Source: Ophiobolus disseminans
Lineage: Eukaryota > Ascomycota > Dothideomycetes > Pleosporales > Phaeosphaeriaceae
Length of the DNA: 64,000 nt
NCBI GenBank assembly: GCA_010093685.1
Contig: MU006232.1
Span: 645,427 to 709,426 of the forward strand
Reading direction: 5' to 3'
The notes below the pieces were generated by a model. That model was not told where the DNA came from. It did not search any database and worked only from the letters and a program-made list of their open reading frames with translations. Of this stretch, positions 33,706-45,811 are shown one piece after another; positions within the stretch are counted from its first letter, which is position 1, and every line of letters starts with the position of its first letter. Position numbers and translations under genes: made by a program.

Positions 33706-34285
33706 GTACGCGCAATGCACATGTCGCGAGTTCGAGCGCTCAGATTTTTGTTAGTATTATTCTAGATACCCGGCATGAGTGCCACAGGACGCAATGTAAC
33801 ATTTCAATACGGCTTCCTCATGAGACAGTCGTAGACATGGAACCTTGGAATGTGGTGCCACTAATGATCGCGTGCAGGTACGAAAGAGGCTAGCGGGCCG
33901 TTGAGGATGAACCAGCTCCAACGGCACGTCATCCCGAGGTCGTCATCATGCGCCGGTCGCGCATGCTTACTCTCAGTCAGGTTGGAACACCAACTCTGTA
34001 CCCCTCCACCAACGGCTCTTAGCCATTCTAGTATCGCTATATCCCTTTCTTCTTCAGTCGTCTTGTTTATCTATCTGTTCGTACCAAATACCATCACGCA
34101 GGTTGTTTGCTAATAGCCTCGGCCTGTATAGCCTTTTCAACATTTCACTCACTTGCAGTTTGTCTGTCCAGGTGACATTACTAGAAGTCACTAGGTCTAC
34201 ACACCAAAAAAAAACTTGGGCCTCTCGGATGTTAGGCTGCATCCCTTCACCTTTAGAAGCACTACTGGAGCGACTCCGCATCAAA
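33706..34285. other. Intergenic spacer
   Basis: A 580-base stretch with no supported gene. A frame open from 34103 runs into the next gene, but the better start is the ATG at 34286. Confidence 0.45.
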
Positions 34286-35743
34286 ATGGCACGCCCGAGC
34301 AGTTCCGATTCCAGTAAAAGTCCAGAAGCGCATCAACCTTCAACCATGACTATGACTGTAATCAAGAACACTTCACCAGCGCCAGCTATATCGCTAACCA
34401 ACTCACTGCATCGGACTGGGGTCCAAATGTGGCAACGACGAACGTTTCTCAATCATCTGACGAATTGGTCACTAGACAACGATGCAAGTCCACATTTCCA
34501 CGGGAAGATTAGTGTGCTGCCCGTAGATGCAGGAAGAGGAGGAGATCTTGAATTAGGGAAGCCAGTAACATGCGTGTTGACGCATACTTCGTACACAGAC
34601 GCACGACAGATCATTGTCATCAAGCTATTCTCATCACAGGAGCTCACACGCAAATTTCGTGGAGTCGAGCAACTACGACGAGACTCTATGGAGGTATATG
34701 GCCACGGAACACTACAGCAGGCCAACGGTATCGACCCCTCAGACGCAGCCGCGGACAGAAAAGGACGCTACACATTGGTTGTACGCTGTGGCTCGGGATG
34801 GATGTCATCGCGCGACTATTTCAACAAAATATACTTCTCGCGCCTCGAAACCCGGCCAGCGGCCCGACTCCTGCAGAACGACTCGCTAGAAACCCGATCA
34901 AAAGCTCTTGGGTCTGTCCCTTTGGACAAAGACAGCGTCACGATACGCCCTCTCTTCCACCCTTTCCGTTTGCTCCCAGCTGAGCTCCAAGACCTGGTCT
35001 TGGTCACTGCTGCCGGCTTATCGCGATCCTACGACCTACGTTCGGATGACTACGATCCTTCAGGCGTCAAAATCAAAAAGCAGCGCGCGGCAATCTCCTT
35101 GTCGACCATGCTCCGGATTTCGAAAAGAATTAACGAGAACCTTCTCCCGTACGTATATCATAGTACGGATTTCCATTTCGGTCTCACAGGGTTTACGAGC
35201 TTCCTCTGGCAATCAGGACCCACCAACCGCCGCGAAGTCCGACGTCTGACATTCCACTTTGGCAAACTAGCACTCTTACACTGCATTCGCTGGATGGCGC
35301 CTGAACCCGTTTTCGAGTTGTTTGAACCACCAGTCGCAACGAATCCGCGCTCGCTGCAGTACTTCTGGCGCTGCCAGATCCAGGACTTAGTCAAGGAGGT
35401 GGAGCTTCTCACGCTTACCCTCAATATCCACAACATACCACCCGAAGATCTCCCGATGATCGTCGCCATCATGGAGAATTCATTCGGTAGCGTCAAGAGA
35501 CTGCAGTTTGTAGACTATGCAAGGGACGGAAAGGGCGCATATCTGAAGAAGGACGACGATAGGCTAAAAGGTCTAGTAGGAGGGCAGACGTGGCGGGATA
35601 TGTGCCTGGGATATTATCGACGCCATCGCATGCATTCGTACTACTTTAAGTGGGAGCTCCTGAAGGGTATCCAGGAGGATGTGCAGGATGCGATGAATTG
35701 CGACAAGGAATTTTATGACGAGAAACGGTCGTTCATGAGCTAG
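34286..35743 (+). CDS. F-box-like protein of unknown function
   Basis: A single exon of 485 residues from the ATG at 34286 (context CAAAATGGC). In the middle, PFRLLPAELQDLVLVTAAG resembles the LPxEL start of an F-box or of the related fungal DUF7730-type domain. It is followed by a YVYHSTDFHF segment typical of these proteins and a C-terminal helical part. The N-terminal third is a separate polar region. Such proteins may act as substrate receptors of SCF ubiquitin ligases, but most family members are uncharacterised. No catalytic motif was seen and the neighbours give no clue. Confidence 0.7.
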   Translation: MARPSSSDSSKSPEAHQPSTMTMTVIKNTSPAPAISLTNSLHRTGVQMWQRRTFLNHLTNWSLDNDASPHFHGKISVLPVDAGRGGDLELGKPVTCVLTHTSYTDARQIIVIKLFSSQELTRKFRGVEQLRRDSMEVYGHGTLQQANGIDPSDAAADRKGRYTLVVRCGSGWMSSRDYFNKIYFSRLETRPAARLLQNDSLETRSKALGSVPLDKDSVTIRPLFHPFRLLPAELQDLVLVTAAGLSRSYDLRSDDYDPSGVKIKKQRAAISLSTMLRISKRINENLLPYVYHSTDFHFGLTGFTSFLWQSGPTNRREVRRLTFHFGKLALLHCIRWMAPEPVFELFEPPVATNPRSLQYFWRCQIQDLVKEVELLTLTLNIHNIPPEDLPMIVAIMENSFGSVKRLQFVDYARDGKGAYLKKDDDRLKGLVGGQTWRDMCLGYYRRHRMHSYYFKWELLKGIQEDVQDAMNCDKEFYDEKRSFMS

Positions 35744-36469
35744 ACGGGGAGTTGGATGCGAGAGGAGTACGTTTTCGTGTAACATTTGGGTAATGCCGGA
35801 TTGAAGCGTGGAACTGTGTACGAGTATGCATGTGCGACGAGATTCCTTGTCTGAACGAATTTCAGCATATGTACAATAACGTGTTTAAACACAGAGACGT
35901 TCGACCGGAAGATGTACGTGTTCATCATGATAAGTAGGTACCGTGTGGATATATTAGGGCAAAAAGTGCAGGGATTATCGATAACGAGGTAAGAGCAACA
36001 ACACCCACCAAAACATTCGACATCAACCCAACACCCACACATCTACCTTGTCATTCAATATATCACGTCTCGTTGGAAGCCGGAATTTTCAACCTGCCGA
36101 TCGACAACGTGCATGACTCACAGAACGCAATTGCACCCCCTTGTGTGTACCACTGGTCTAGTCTTGTTGTCCTCATGCGCGCCCGCGTCTTGGACCACGC
36201 GCTCGAAAGAAACTTCTAGAATCACGACGACAGTAATCTCCCTTTCGCATTAGGTGTCAACAAGAGTTGGTGCAGGACTTTGGGGGTGGACGGTTTTGGC
36301 AGCGCGTTTGGCACTCTTCTAGCACCTTCACTCTCGTCACAGCCCCTCCAACGCAAGTTGGGCCCGCGTGATCGCGGACCTCAAATTCAACTCGGTTAAT
36401 CTTACCACCAAACTTGATCCGGCCAACCTCCTCACGGAAACTGCGGCACCTCAATTTTGCTCTTTCAGA
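35744..36469. other. Intergenic spacer
   Basis: About 725 bases between two plus-strand genes. No gene was seen. The reading frame of the downstream gene is open from 36368 but lacks an ATG before 36470. Confidence 0.45.
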
Positions 36470-38275
36470 ATGCCAACCAACCTCAACCCGATCAGATGCA
36501 AATCATGTGCAAGGGTACTCGTCACGGTATCGTCGGATGGTATCGTCCCCACTGCTTTTACTGGTGGCTGCGAAGTCTGCAAGCAGTTCCGTCCGTTATA
36601 CGATGCGATGCAGACTGCGGACGAGCATTATGCGACTTACAAGGATAGGAGGGACGACTACAGCCCTAAGAGAGATGCTTTTGCACTACTGAAGATGACA
36701 AATCTGGCATTCAACAACTGGCTACTGAACGTAGAGGCGATCGGCGAAGACGCTCAGGATCCGTTACCAAATACAGAACAAGAAGCCGACAGCGCCACGT
36801 TGGAAGAGGAGAGCACAAAGAGAGGCACAAAACGCGTCCGATCGTTGTCTCCCACTACAGGACACCCATCGATTACCGATACTGATGCTAAAGGCCGCCG
36901 CAATAAGAAGGTCTTGCCTATGCGCAAGCGCCTCAAGTTTTCAGACGCCGTCAAATTCCGCGAGGACTACCGAACCTGCAGCGAGTTCTTGCGTAGCGAT
37001 GAAGCCTATGTTCCTGGCAGATATGCGCTACCTGAGGGCAGCGAGTATTTGGACACCAGCGGTAGCGCTAAAACTGCAGTGAAATTCTTAGGCATGAAGA
37101 AAGTTGGAAAGGTGTGGGTGGAAGTGGACACAGAAGATGATGATAGGAAGAGCAAGAAGAAAGGCAGAAGGAAGAATGTGGTGGCAGAGACCGCGCGTGG
37201 GGATGGGGAGGATGTGTCCACAAACGCCGAAGGAGAGGCAATGCCGCATGAAGATGCTCCAGAAGATGCTCGCGCCCAAAGGCTCGCCAGAAGGAAGAGT
37301 TCGGCACCCGCTGCGAATTCAACACAAAAACATATCGCAGTCAGGCCCAAGAGTGGTCGAGCCAACGTGAAAACATTGAGTCAAACCGAGGATAAAGCTC
37401 GACAGCCTTTGGGAACTTCAAGTGCTGTAATCAGAGATGGTGCTGGTGCAGTTGTGCAGCACAAAGAAGCGGCAGTGGAAGACGAGAACAACGAGAAGGA
37501 TGCCTCTGACTCACTGATACACGCAACAAATATGGCACGGGATGTGCAGCCATCGCTACAAACTGATGGCAGTGTGCCAGAATCGAACGGCTCGAAGAAT
37601 TCAAGCGACCTCGTGAATGCTTCAGCCGGGTACGAAAGTGTTAGTCACAACGATCTGACCGACCAACAGCTCCATACACCGCTAGAACAGCTGAGTCGAC
37701 AGGAAGTGAGTACGAGAGAAGACCAGGGACCGTCAGATAAGGAGCGTGACATTGCTGCTAGCAAATTTCCTTGCGGCCGTGTCGAGACGGGTGTTTCCAA
37801 GGACGAGCCAGCAAGCGAAGTCGCAGAAGACGTTGACGTAGAGCTTGGATCAACAACGGTGAACAGATTGGATCCAACCGCAAGCAAGGATACCAGCAAG
37901 AGCTCTCCAAGAGACGATGCCACCGAGCTAAATCTCCGCAACAACGCAGACAGCGGAGCCGGCGACACATTAGCCCTGTGGGCCGATCACCAAACTCCAG
38001 ACACCACGCTGCACAACTCCACAGCACTCCCATCGATCAAGAAAAAAGACCCCAGGGCCAGCAAACTTGAGCTGCAAGACGGCCCAAGCGCTCCATCCTC
38101 TGGAGATCCAGGCTCCCCACTGCCCACCCCTTCACCGGACGCTCCTCTCAACGATACCATAGTCCTGGGTCACGCTGCAAATGCATGCTATGCACAACAT
38201 CCCACCTCAGACCCTGTTTTACGTTTACCCGCGGCAAGCGTGGTGCTGGAAGCTAACTTGGATGGCTCCGGGTAG
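36470..38275 (+). CDS. Conserved hypothetical, largely disordered protein with an N-terminal CxxC pair
   Basis: A single exon of 601 residues from the ATG at 36470. The N-terminus has CKSC (about 10-13) and CEVC (about 34-37), which could bind one zinc. A folded-looking helical part reaches about residue 90. A KKVLPMRKRLKF basic stretch and a short conserved-looking segment around EYLDTSGSAKTAVKFLG follow. The remaining 350 residues are acidic, Ser/Thr-rich and low complexity. Nuclear location is possible from the Lys/Arg clusters. No family is recognised. Confidence 0.65.
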   Translation: MPTNLNPIRCKSCARVLVTVSSDGIVPTAFTGGCEVCKQFRPLYDAMQTADEHYATYKDRRDDYSPKRDAFALLKMTNLAFNNWLLNVEAIGEDAQDPLPNTEQEADSATLEEESTKRGTKRVRSLSPTTGHPSITDTDAKGRRNKKVLPMRKRLKFSDAVKFREDYRTCSEFLRSDEAYVPGRYALPEGSEYLDTSGSAKTAVKFLGMKKVGKVWVEVDTEDDDRKSKKKGRRKNVVAETARGDGEDVSTNAEGEAMPHEDAPEDARAQRLARRKSSAPAANSTQKHIAVRPKSGRANVKTLSQTEDKARQPLGTSSAVIRDGAGAVVQHKEAAVEDENNEKDASDSLIHATNMARDVQPSLQTDGSVPESNGSKNSSDLVNASAGYESVSHNDLTDQQLHTPLEQLSRQEVSTREDQGPSDKERDIAASKFPCGRVETGVSKDEPASEVAEDVDVELGSTTVNRLDPTASKDTSKSSPRDDATELNLRNNADSGAGDTLALWADHQTPDTTLHNSTALPSIKKKDPRASKLELQDGPSAPSSGDPGSPLPTPSPDAPLNDTIVLGHAANACYAQHPTSDPVLRLPAASVVLEANLDGSG

Positions 38276-41200
38276 ACCCCGAGTCATGGCCATGCCCGCG
38301 AGCACAAGGACTAACCCCGTTGGCGCGGGCGGCTGAAAGTGGGCTTTTGCGCAATGGTAACCATGCGGGACTTGCCGTTGCTTCTTGTCAATTTGTGATT
38401 TACGCTGCGGAGGTTACGTCCGGTTCGTTAGGCTGATGTAGTGGAGTTCGGAATTGCGCATCCTAGCAGTGTAGCAATCAATGCAAGATATATTCTGGGA
38501 TGTTTGTACATGCATGCATATCGCACTAGCAGCTCTGCGTATGTGCCACATGCTTCATAGCACTGCCGCGTTATCCGTCAACCAGGAACGAGACGCACAG
38601 CCCTGGTGCAGGGCTGGACTCGACACATGTCGGAGCATCGATCGGAGGTCATCAAAGTGTGAAAATCTCTTCGGGGGCGGTGGACTAGTTGCTTGGTGTG
38701 GGTAGATCAGTGTCGTGATTGAACGTGACAATTGGCTTTACGTGGCTTGGTTACATGTTATGTTGCTCGATGAGATGTTGTTTCCTGATGTGGTAATGTC
38801 GATTGCTGCGGCTGCGTTTGTCCGGCGGGTGGGGTTGGGAGAAGTTAGTGGTGGGCGCGTGGCTTGGTTACGTTTAGGGAGTTGAGGAGAAGGATATGCG
38901 CGCTGGTAGTATGTGCTGCTTATTGTGTGTAGCAATATAGCGGTGCTATTGGGCTTGTTTCTGGGCTGTTGGTGTGTCTGCTTTCCAAGCAATGTGGATC
39001 TGTTACTTTCTAAACACAATTCCCTTGAACCTCACTCTCTTCTCTTCCATCGCTTCCCTCGCATCAAGTAGTCCCGTGGTGCTTCACTCTTGGGCATGAA
39101 AGTGTACATCGTTAGACTCTGCAAGTCTTGCTTGTGAAGTTGATGTGAGTCTACATAATCTTAGTTCTTACCTTTTTTTTTACCAAAGTAATGTCGATGC
39201 GAAGTGCCTGTCTATTGTCGCGTATTTGCGAGAACGTAGACTGTTTAAAGATGCTCCCAGATGTTTCTCGCAGTGTCATCTACCGCAAGATATGCATTTG
39301 TATTAATAAGCAATACTGTTTGAGCCACCTAATTTTGATAGGTACGATCCCTCAAATGCAACTGGACTCCAACCGACAGTAACCAAGCTTTGTTTATTGA
39401 AGCCTTCTATAATAACATTTTTGGTATGCGGCCCATGCTACATTGAGTGATGTTATTACGCACTTTTGACGTGTTCTGTTCAAGGAACCAGTGCAGGAGA
39501 AAGGGAGGTTTCCTAAGGAGGAATTACCTCAAAGAACGTGACAGACTCCTTGACGTTTCCAAATCTGTAATGCCACAACTGCAAGAATGTCCAGTGGCTG
39601 AAGAAGAAGTTCCTATCTCTCCACTGTTCGTACCTACTTGGATTAGACTAGATGATATCATCACGTTCCTGCTCAGTGCACACGCATTGCCTCCCCTTGA
39701 CACTCCTTCGATATCATAGCGATATGACGCGTCCTCAATTTACGCGTTCTTACCTCAAAGCCACGTGCTTCGCCACTTGCTAGGGCACAGACCAGCGGTT
39801 TCATCGGATCGATCGTTCCAGTAGCTTGGGCCTACCCGGGAGGATTCCGGCTCCAAGAGTTTATGGCCCTGACCCAAGCTACGACAAGCCAACATCCGCA
39901 GATCTTCTTTGCATCACGTCGGCATCAGCAAACCGTCATCAACATGCATTCGGACAACGTCGGCGGCTACTCAGTATTACACAATTGCAACAACAAGCAC
40001 CAGCAGCCAGAGAACAGGATCTACCTTGTCAAGGGGCTCTCAACGCTTTCTTGATCTGTCCTATCATTATGCGGAGCGCATTGCCCATTTTACTAGAGAA
40101 AAGAAAATTACGCCACGGTCGGTCATTTTCTCCGCTTTGCTGCGCAACGGCAGCTGAGTTCAGCCACGATTAATCGATGTCAGCCTCTGCCGTCAGATGA
40201 AGAGACTGATTTGTTGGCCTAGGAGTTGGCCACATGCAGTATTCGACGACTTTCGCCATGTCCAAGGGGAGGCGAGACGCAACATACAAGCATGTGAGGA
40301 CATCTCGACACACGGCGACACCGCAACTTGCAGGAGTCCTGATTTTGTGTCGATCTCGCGTCTACCGCCATTTGCGCCTCCAAGAACGCATCTCGATCAT
40401 GCATTGAAGCCCAAGGACCTCCGTGGACCCCGTTGTATGCCTCGAAACATTTTTCGGCAAGCATCGTCATCTGATGCGTCTAATCGAATAATTACTCTTT
40501 CGAGAAGGTCGTGCACGATTCTCACCTCAGCCACGAGGTGAGGCTTAAGCGTGCATTACTTATCTTGGCCTCACTGGACGCAATTGCGGATCCGCTACTG
40601 CATCCTGGGCTTCATCAACGTTGCTTGCGAAAGTTGTATGGGCGGTGTGTTGCGTGTTGTGTACCTGCTACCCTACAACAGCATCCAATGTTGGTGCAGA
40701 CAAGCGAGGTGGTATTTTGTATGATTTGGGAGCTACTAAAGACTCTTCGTCGACGACAACGCCTGTGTAGGGCACTGAATTCTTGACGGACTGACCCTGC
40801 AAGTATTAGTTATGGTGTTCACTGCTCACATCAAGGTTGCGCCTCGCCCTCGCGCACCCGTGCCGCAACGCGCTGACCCGCAGTGATTTCCACTGGGCCT
40901 CACGCCATCATCGCCCGGCAGACGCAAGTCCGTTGACAGCGCAGACCATAACATCAGCACCCTGGCATTTCCTTGACGGTAACCCTTTTGAAGCATGGCT
41001 TCATACTTCTAGTGTCTGCGGATCAACAAGCCTCATGCACGGAATACTTCGAGAAGGTTGCTACTCCACGCTCCCTGTAATGGCTATGCGTGGCCAGGCA
41101 TCAGAGAAACTCAATCCTCTAGCACTACATAAACCACATATGCACGTTTTGTGTTACACACCCAAAAGGACAACACACTATCTAAGCAGCGCATAGATAC

Positions 41201-42603
41201 CATTCCTCCTTGACCGTTCATTAGGCCCCTAAAACTGCCGAGCCAGCAAACGAAAGCTCGGTCCCCACGCTAGCTCGGATGACGACAAGACCGCTACACC
41301 GCCAGGAAAACGTTATTTTACACATCCGATGACTATGGAAGCATCGGATCGTGCCCGCAGCCTCACATCCTAACGTCAGGGATTTAAAGTGGATCTCGTT
41401 ACGAGGCAGCGCCACGGCTGAAACCCTAAGAAATACGACATGCATGGTTTAGATGCAACGTGAGCGCATACAAGCTGAGAAGGATGAGTAGGCGCAAGAT
41501 TGAGGTATGTGTTGCTTGGTATAAGGGTTTATTGACACATTGATTCGTAGGGACTTGAGAATGCAGTATGGCGACATTTTGTAGGGTCTCGTGATTGGCT
41601 GGAATTGTCCGGCAGCCCTCCCGGACAGAACTGCGAACGGAGCAAAAGCCAAAAAAATTTCAATGGTTTGGCGTAGATTACATGGAATCAACAGCAACAC
41701 CACCATCTACGGACTCGGTATCTCCTCGTATGATAACTAATCCTACCCCTCGCATCTCCCCTCCCGCGGTACGCGCTCTCTCAAAGCCACCACCGCCCAC
41801 AATATGCAGGGCATTCGTGTACGGCATTTGAAACTGCAGCTCACACCCACGCTGCACGGTCCTCGTGGTGTATCCAGACGCCATGCAGCCTCGGCGCTCG
41901 AGCTAGCTCGGATACGTTACACCCGTTTTCGGGAAGGAAACTCTATTGCCTTCTAAGGGGATACTCTATTGGGTGGCATGGGATTTGCGTGGCTTGTAAG
42001 GGTGAGGTGGGGTGTAGCTATATGCGGAGATACGAGCATTGGATGACGATGAGCTGCAGTGAAGGTCGAAAAGGAGGTGTAGAGTTGGAGAGATGCCGGG
42101 ATATGGAAACAAATGTGCATACGAACGTCGAGCTAGAATCGATGTGAATGTGTCTATGGTTTGCTAATGTCCAATTGACTCGTCTACTCCAAAGCAAAGA
42201 AGTCGGGACTTCTACCCTCCAGAGCAAAGAATTCTGGGCTTCCAATATTGCTGCGACCACGGTCTGGACGTGTATTTCTTCTCCATCAACGCTCCCGATT
42301 TTTCCCGACCTCTGATCCACCTCTCGCGCTACTCCACGTGGTAATCTGCACCTCTTCCCGCCAATTGCAAAACTTCCATCGTAAAACGCTTACTGGCAGC
42401 CTCGAACTTCGTTCTCGAAGATCTACACGGCAAACCGGCTGGTTAGGCGAACGGGGATTGGACGCTAACACCAGGGACGGGTCCAGGGGCTGCATGCCAT
42501 CTGACTCTCACCCCTCCTCCAAGGCCATTCATCGTTTAGATGCTTGTTAGCTTTGCATTCATAGTGGGTTGAGCCAAATGAGGCTCAAATAGCGGTATGG
42601 TGT
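38276..42603. other. Gene-poor 4.3-kb stretch
   Basis: Only short frames occur on both strands (the longest is 119 codons), none with a start, splice or family signature. There are no long terminal repeats, no transposase frames and no obvious RIP-like AT skew. One small imperfect tandem duplication lies at 42188-42245. A non-coding RNA or a decayed element cannot be excluded. Confidence 0.5.
42188..42245. repeat. Imperfect 30-bp tandem duplication
   Basis: Two adjacent copies start at 42188 (TCCAAAGCAAAGAAGTCG...) and 42218 (TCCAGAGCAAAGAATTCT...). They match at most positions over about 27 bases. No function is apparent. Confidence 0.6.
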
Positions 42604-44972
42604 TCAGGGAACCATGGCGTCCTGTTCTTCCCACTGCCACTGCTCCACTAGTTGCCTTCGGCGGTAATCAGTTGCCCAGCCAATATCGGCCTCAATATCT
42701 CGCAGGAGGTGGAGAACAACTTGGCGCTCGCGCGCGTCGCTGAGACACTGGCCTGCTGTGAACAAGGGCTGGACTGAGTGGATGCGAACGGCCTCGTCTG
42801 AGCATGCGAGCGAGATGCCTACGATTTCGCGGCTGTGCTTTTGGCACGCGGCGAGGACGGACTGGTACGAGTTGAGGCGCGCGCAGACGGTGCTGCGGCC
42901 CTGGGTGGATTCGTGCGGCTTGTTCATGTAGAGGAGGATCTGGCTCAAGTGGTATGTTTGCATGGTGGATGCGCACATGGGGATACTGTACCAGACTTCG
43001 GTGAACATGGATTCGTTGTCGCCCCTGAGAAGGCGCCCGGGGGTTCGTGAGGGCTCTACGCGTGCGGATGGCTGGAATATGGCAGGGAGGCCATTAAGCC
43101 AGACGTCGAACTGCTGGTGCAAATTGAACCAGTAGTCGAGGATAGCACGTTGCGGAACGCCTGCACAAGACATGCCTGTATCGTCGGTGTTGAACCCGTC
43201 GCCGACGGCCATGAAATTTACCAGCTTAGCCATGAGCCAAACGAGAGCGTTGCAGATGAGATCTTCTCGCATCATGTTTTCGCTCTCTTCTGGGTACCCG
43301 CTTTTAGTAGTGTTACTGGGCATGATAAAGCCTTGTTCGTCAATGAGAAGACCTGCCTCTCTCCAGATTGAGAGGTCTTCCGTGTCAAGTCTCGTGTGAG
43401 TCTTACTGATGACTGTGCGTTGTTAGTAGAGGTTTGATACAACAAGAGTACGATACTTACAGGCTGCAAGCATGTCTTGCCTAGCAATGTTCCAGAAGGT
43501 GGCTCTGCGAGCTTTGGAGATGGAGTTATAATGAGCCGTCGACATTGTCGAACTTGGTGTTGGCATCTGCAAGGGCATCATGCGTTCCTGAGCAAGGCCA
43601 AGAAGAGATTTGGCACCGTTCAGATGCTTAGCCCACTCTGACACGGAAGTGTCCATGAATTCATAGACGCACAGAATAGCTGAAGCTGCCAACAGATCAT
43701 CAGTACTCGACACAAATGAGGCATTGCTCGAGGTGCGGCGTCGTTTCGGAGCCTGTACATCATATCCGTAAGCAACGTTGCCACTACGTTGTCTGAGCTC
43801 GCAGTCCGAGTCGTTTGGTGTGGTCGCTCCATTATTCTTCAAAGCCTGGAGTAGGAGCGATACCGCATTATCGTAAAATACTGCAGCTTTGTGCTTCCAA
43901 TCAACTAATGGTGCGTCAGGATATAGTTCCATCCGGGCTTGACGTGGCGCACTACCTCCCATGACGGATCTCCGCCCTTGCACACGCGCAAGAGCTTTGG
44001 CCGCACAAGCAACTGCCGCGTACTTAAGCAATGGGTTCTCGCGAGCCTTGACGGATACGTGCGAGGCAAAGTATGTTCCCACATCAAAGAGGTCCATCCA
44101 GTAGCCCGGCCCTTCCGAAAAGCATCGTAGCAAAGACGCGATCTCATGATCATTCTCAATCATCGACTCGCCAACGTCCGACCGAGGGGGCGATCGTCGG
44201 GAGCTTCCGATGGAACTTGCTCGGGGCAAATAGTCTGAGGGTTGATGGTATGGAGAGTTTAGTCGAGGATCAATCGGGGGTGGTGTTGCTGAGCCAGCAT
44301 AGTCCATGACGGGATGCATGCGACGGTTACACAGTGATGCAGGTGGTGATATTGGCGTTCCTACGGCTGATGTTGAAGCTGATTGCATCAAAGGTGGTAA
44401 CGCCTCGAGTTCTGGAGTGTAGCACATGGGAATGCTTGTAGGAGCATAGTCTGGGCCTATGCTTGACGGTGTGCTTGGATGCGAATGGAAACTGCCCGAC
44501 ATTCGCCACGGGTGAAGTGGCCGGGGCTCGAAAGGAGCTGGTGAATCCATGGAACTAGCCGACATTGTCTCGAAGTCTGGTGTACACGGATCCAAATATG
44601 GATTTGTGGTGTTGATGAAAGTGACTTTAAAGAGTCAGTCACGCTAGACAAATCGCTTTGGGTTTGATATACCATTTTTGGGAATGTCCATCCAGATGGT
44701 GTCCTCGTTGAAGGTATTCTTATACGCGTAGAAGCCTTTGAGGGAGTTTTCGTCTCCTGAGTCGTCGCCGTTCATCGATGCGTTGTGTTGGTGACGGAAC
44801 ACGATCCCTGAGCTGGGAACGCATTCCCTTGAAGCCTTAGTGCATTGTGAGCAAATAGGCTTCTTCTCGTCACATTTCAGCTTCCGTTGCCGGCAGGTAA
44901 GACTGCGGAAAGTATTAGTAGTTGCTCCAGCCGATGTCAAAGCTCCACTTGCCATCCGGTTCGTGAACGCAT
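42604..44972 (-). CDS. Zn2Cys6 transcription factor with fungal-specific regulatory domain
   Basis: Four exons, 5' to 3' on the minus strand: 44972-44953, 44902-44673, 44624-43461 and 43412-42604. They give 740 residues. The zinc cluster is complete only if the first intron is removed: Cys7, 10, 17, 24, 27 and 34 (MRSRTGCLTCRQRKLKCDE...). That 50-base intron begins with GC (GCAAGT) instead of GT and splits the codon of the first zinc Cys. The middle is Ser/Pro-rich. The C-terminal half is a Fungal_trans_2-type helical domain with the IARQDMLAAC region. All borders keep frame. It is unlikely to belong to the NRPS cluster, as housekeeping genes lie between them. Confidence 0.88.
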
Positions 44973-45811
44973 GTCAATGTGGTTCGACGTGTGTGGGGCT
45001 AGTTGAGAAGTGTAAGCGTCGATGGTCTCGTGACGAAGCGTTGTGGGTATGAGCGGGCATCTACCTGAGTCGGAAGAGCGCTGTGTTATATCTATTTGAG
45101 CATGACTGGTAGATGATAAAGGCGTTCAGCACTGTTGGTTGGATGCGGGGTCCAGCATCGTTCGCGCCAGTGCGGAGCCACCATCGCAATCCAAGGAGGG
45201 CCTGTGAGAATTGGCGAAAGACTTCTGCCCTGCTCTAGCCTGCGCCGACCTGAATCGCAATTGCAACGCTCGATGTAGAGCTAGGGTAGAAACACCAGTA
45301 GAATTCGGTGTACACGAGCAGCTGTAATAGGCGTGGGCTCGTGAGCCGGATTCGCGTCAAAGCGCCGCAATTAGTGTTTGATGCCGACTCATGGCCGAGC
45401 CGCAGATGCACATCACTTTCACGTGGAGCTAGCATGGAAGGTGGCCGCTAATTGCCACCCTGTTTAGAGTTTTGCCCGGGGGCGCGGTGGATTCGCGTAG
45501 CCCGTTCGGCCCGTTTAGCTGACTATCGTGTAGCAAGTTTCCCTGCCCTGCTCAGATCCGGATCGATACTTCCTGCCATCCCGCGCAATCTCTGTTTGCG
45601 AGAACCTATCGATCGTGTCGGAATGATGTCTCTAATCATGTGAATTTCAACCGGCAGAACGCCTCACTAGCCATCGTCGGAAAGATGCAGAAAGCGCATA
45701 CCTCGCATGCGGTGCCTCATAGGAAGTTGGCGGCGCATCGGGAAATCTGCGGGATCTCCACCGCCCTGACCCTCCAGCATGCCCGTATCCCAAGCATGGT
45801 TAGCGGGCTCA
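44973..45811. other. Intergenic, regulator promoter
   Basis: About 840 bases upstream of the second Zn2Cys6 gene and downstream of POB3. No gene was seen. Confidence 0.45.

Noticed and set aside
40197..41196. Frames in the gene-poor region, including 40219-40470 minus and 40837-41196 plus
   Set aside because: No domain, start context or splice chain; composition is like random frames.
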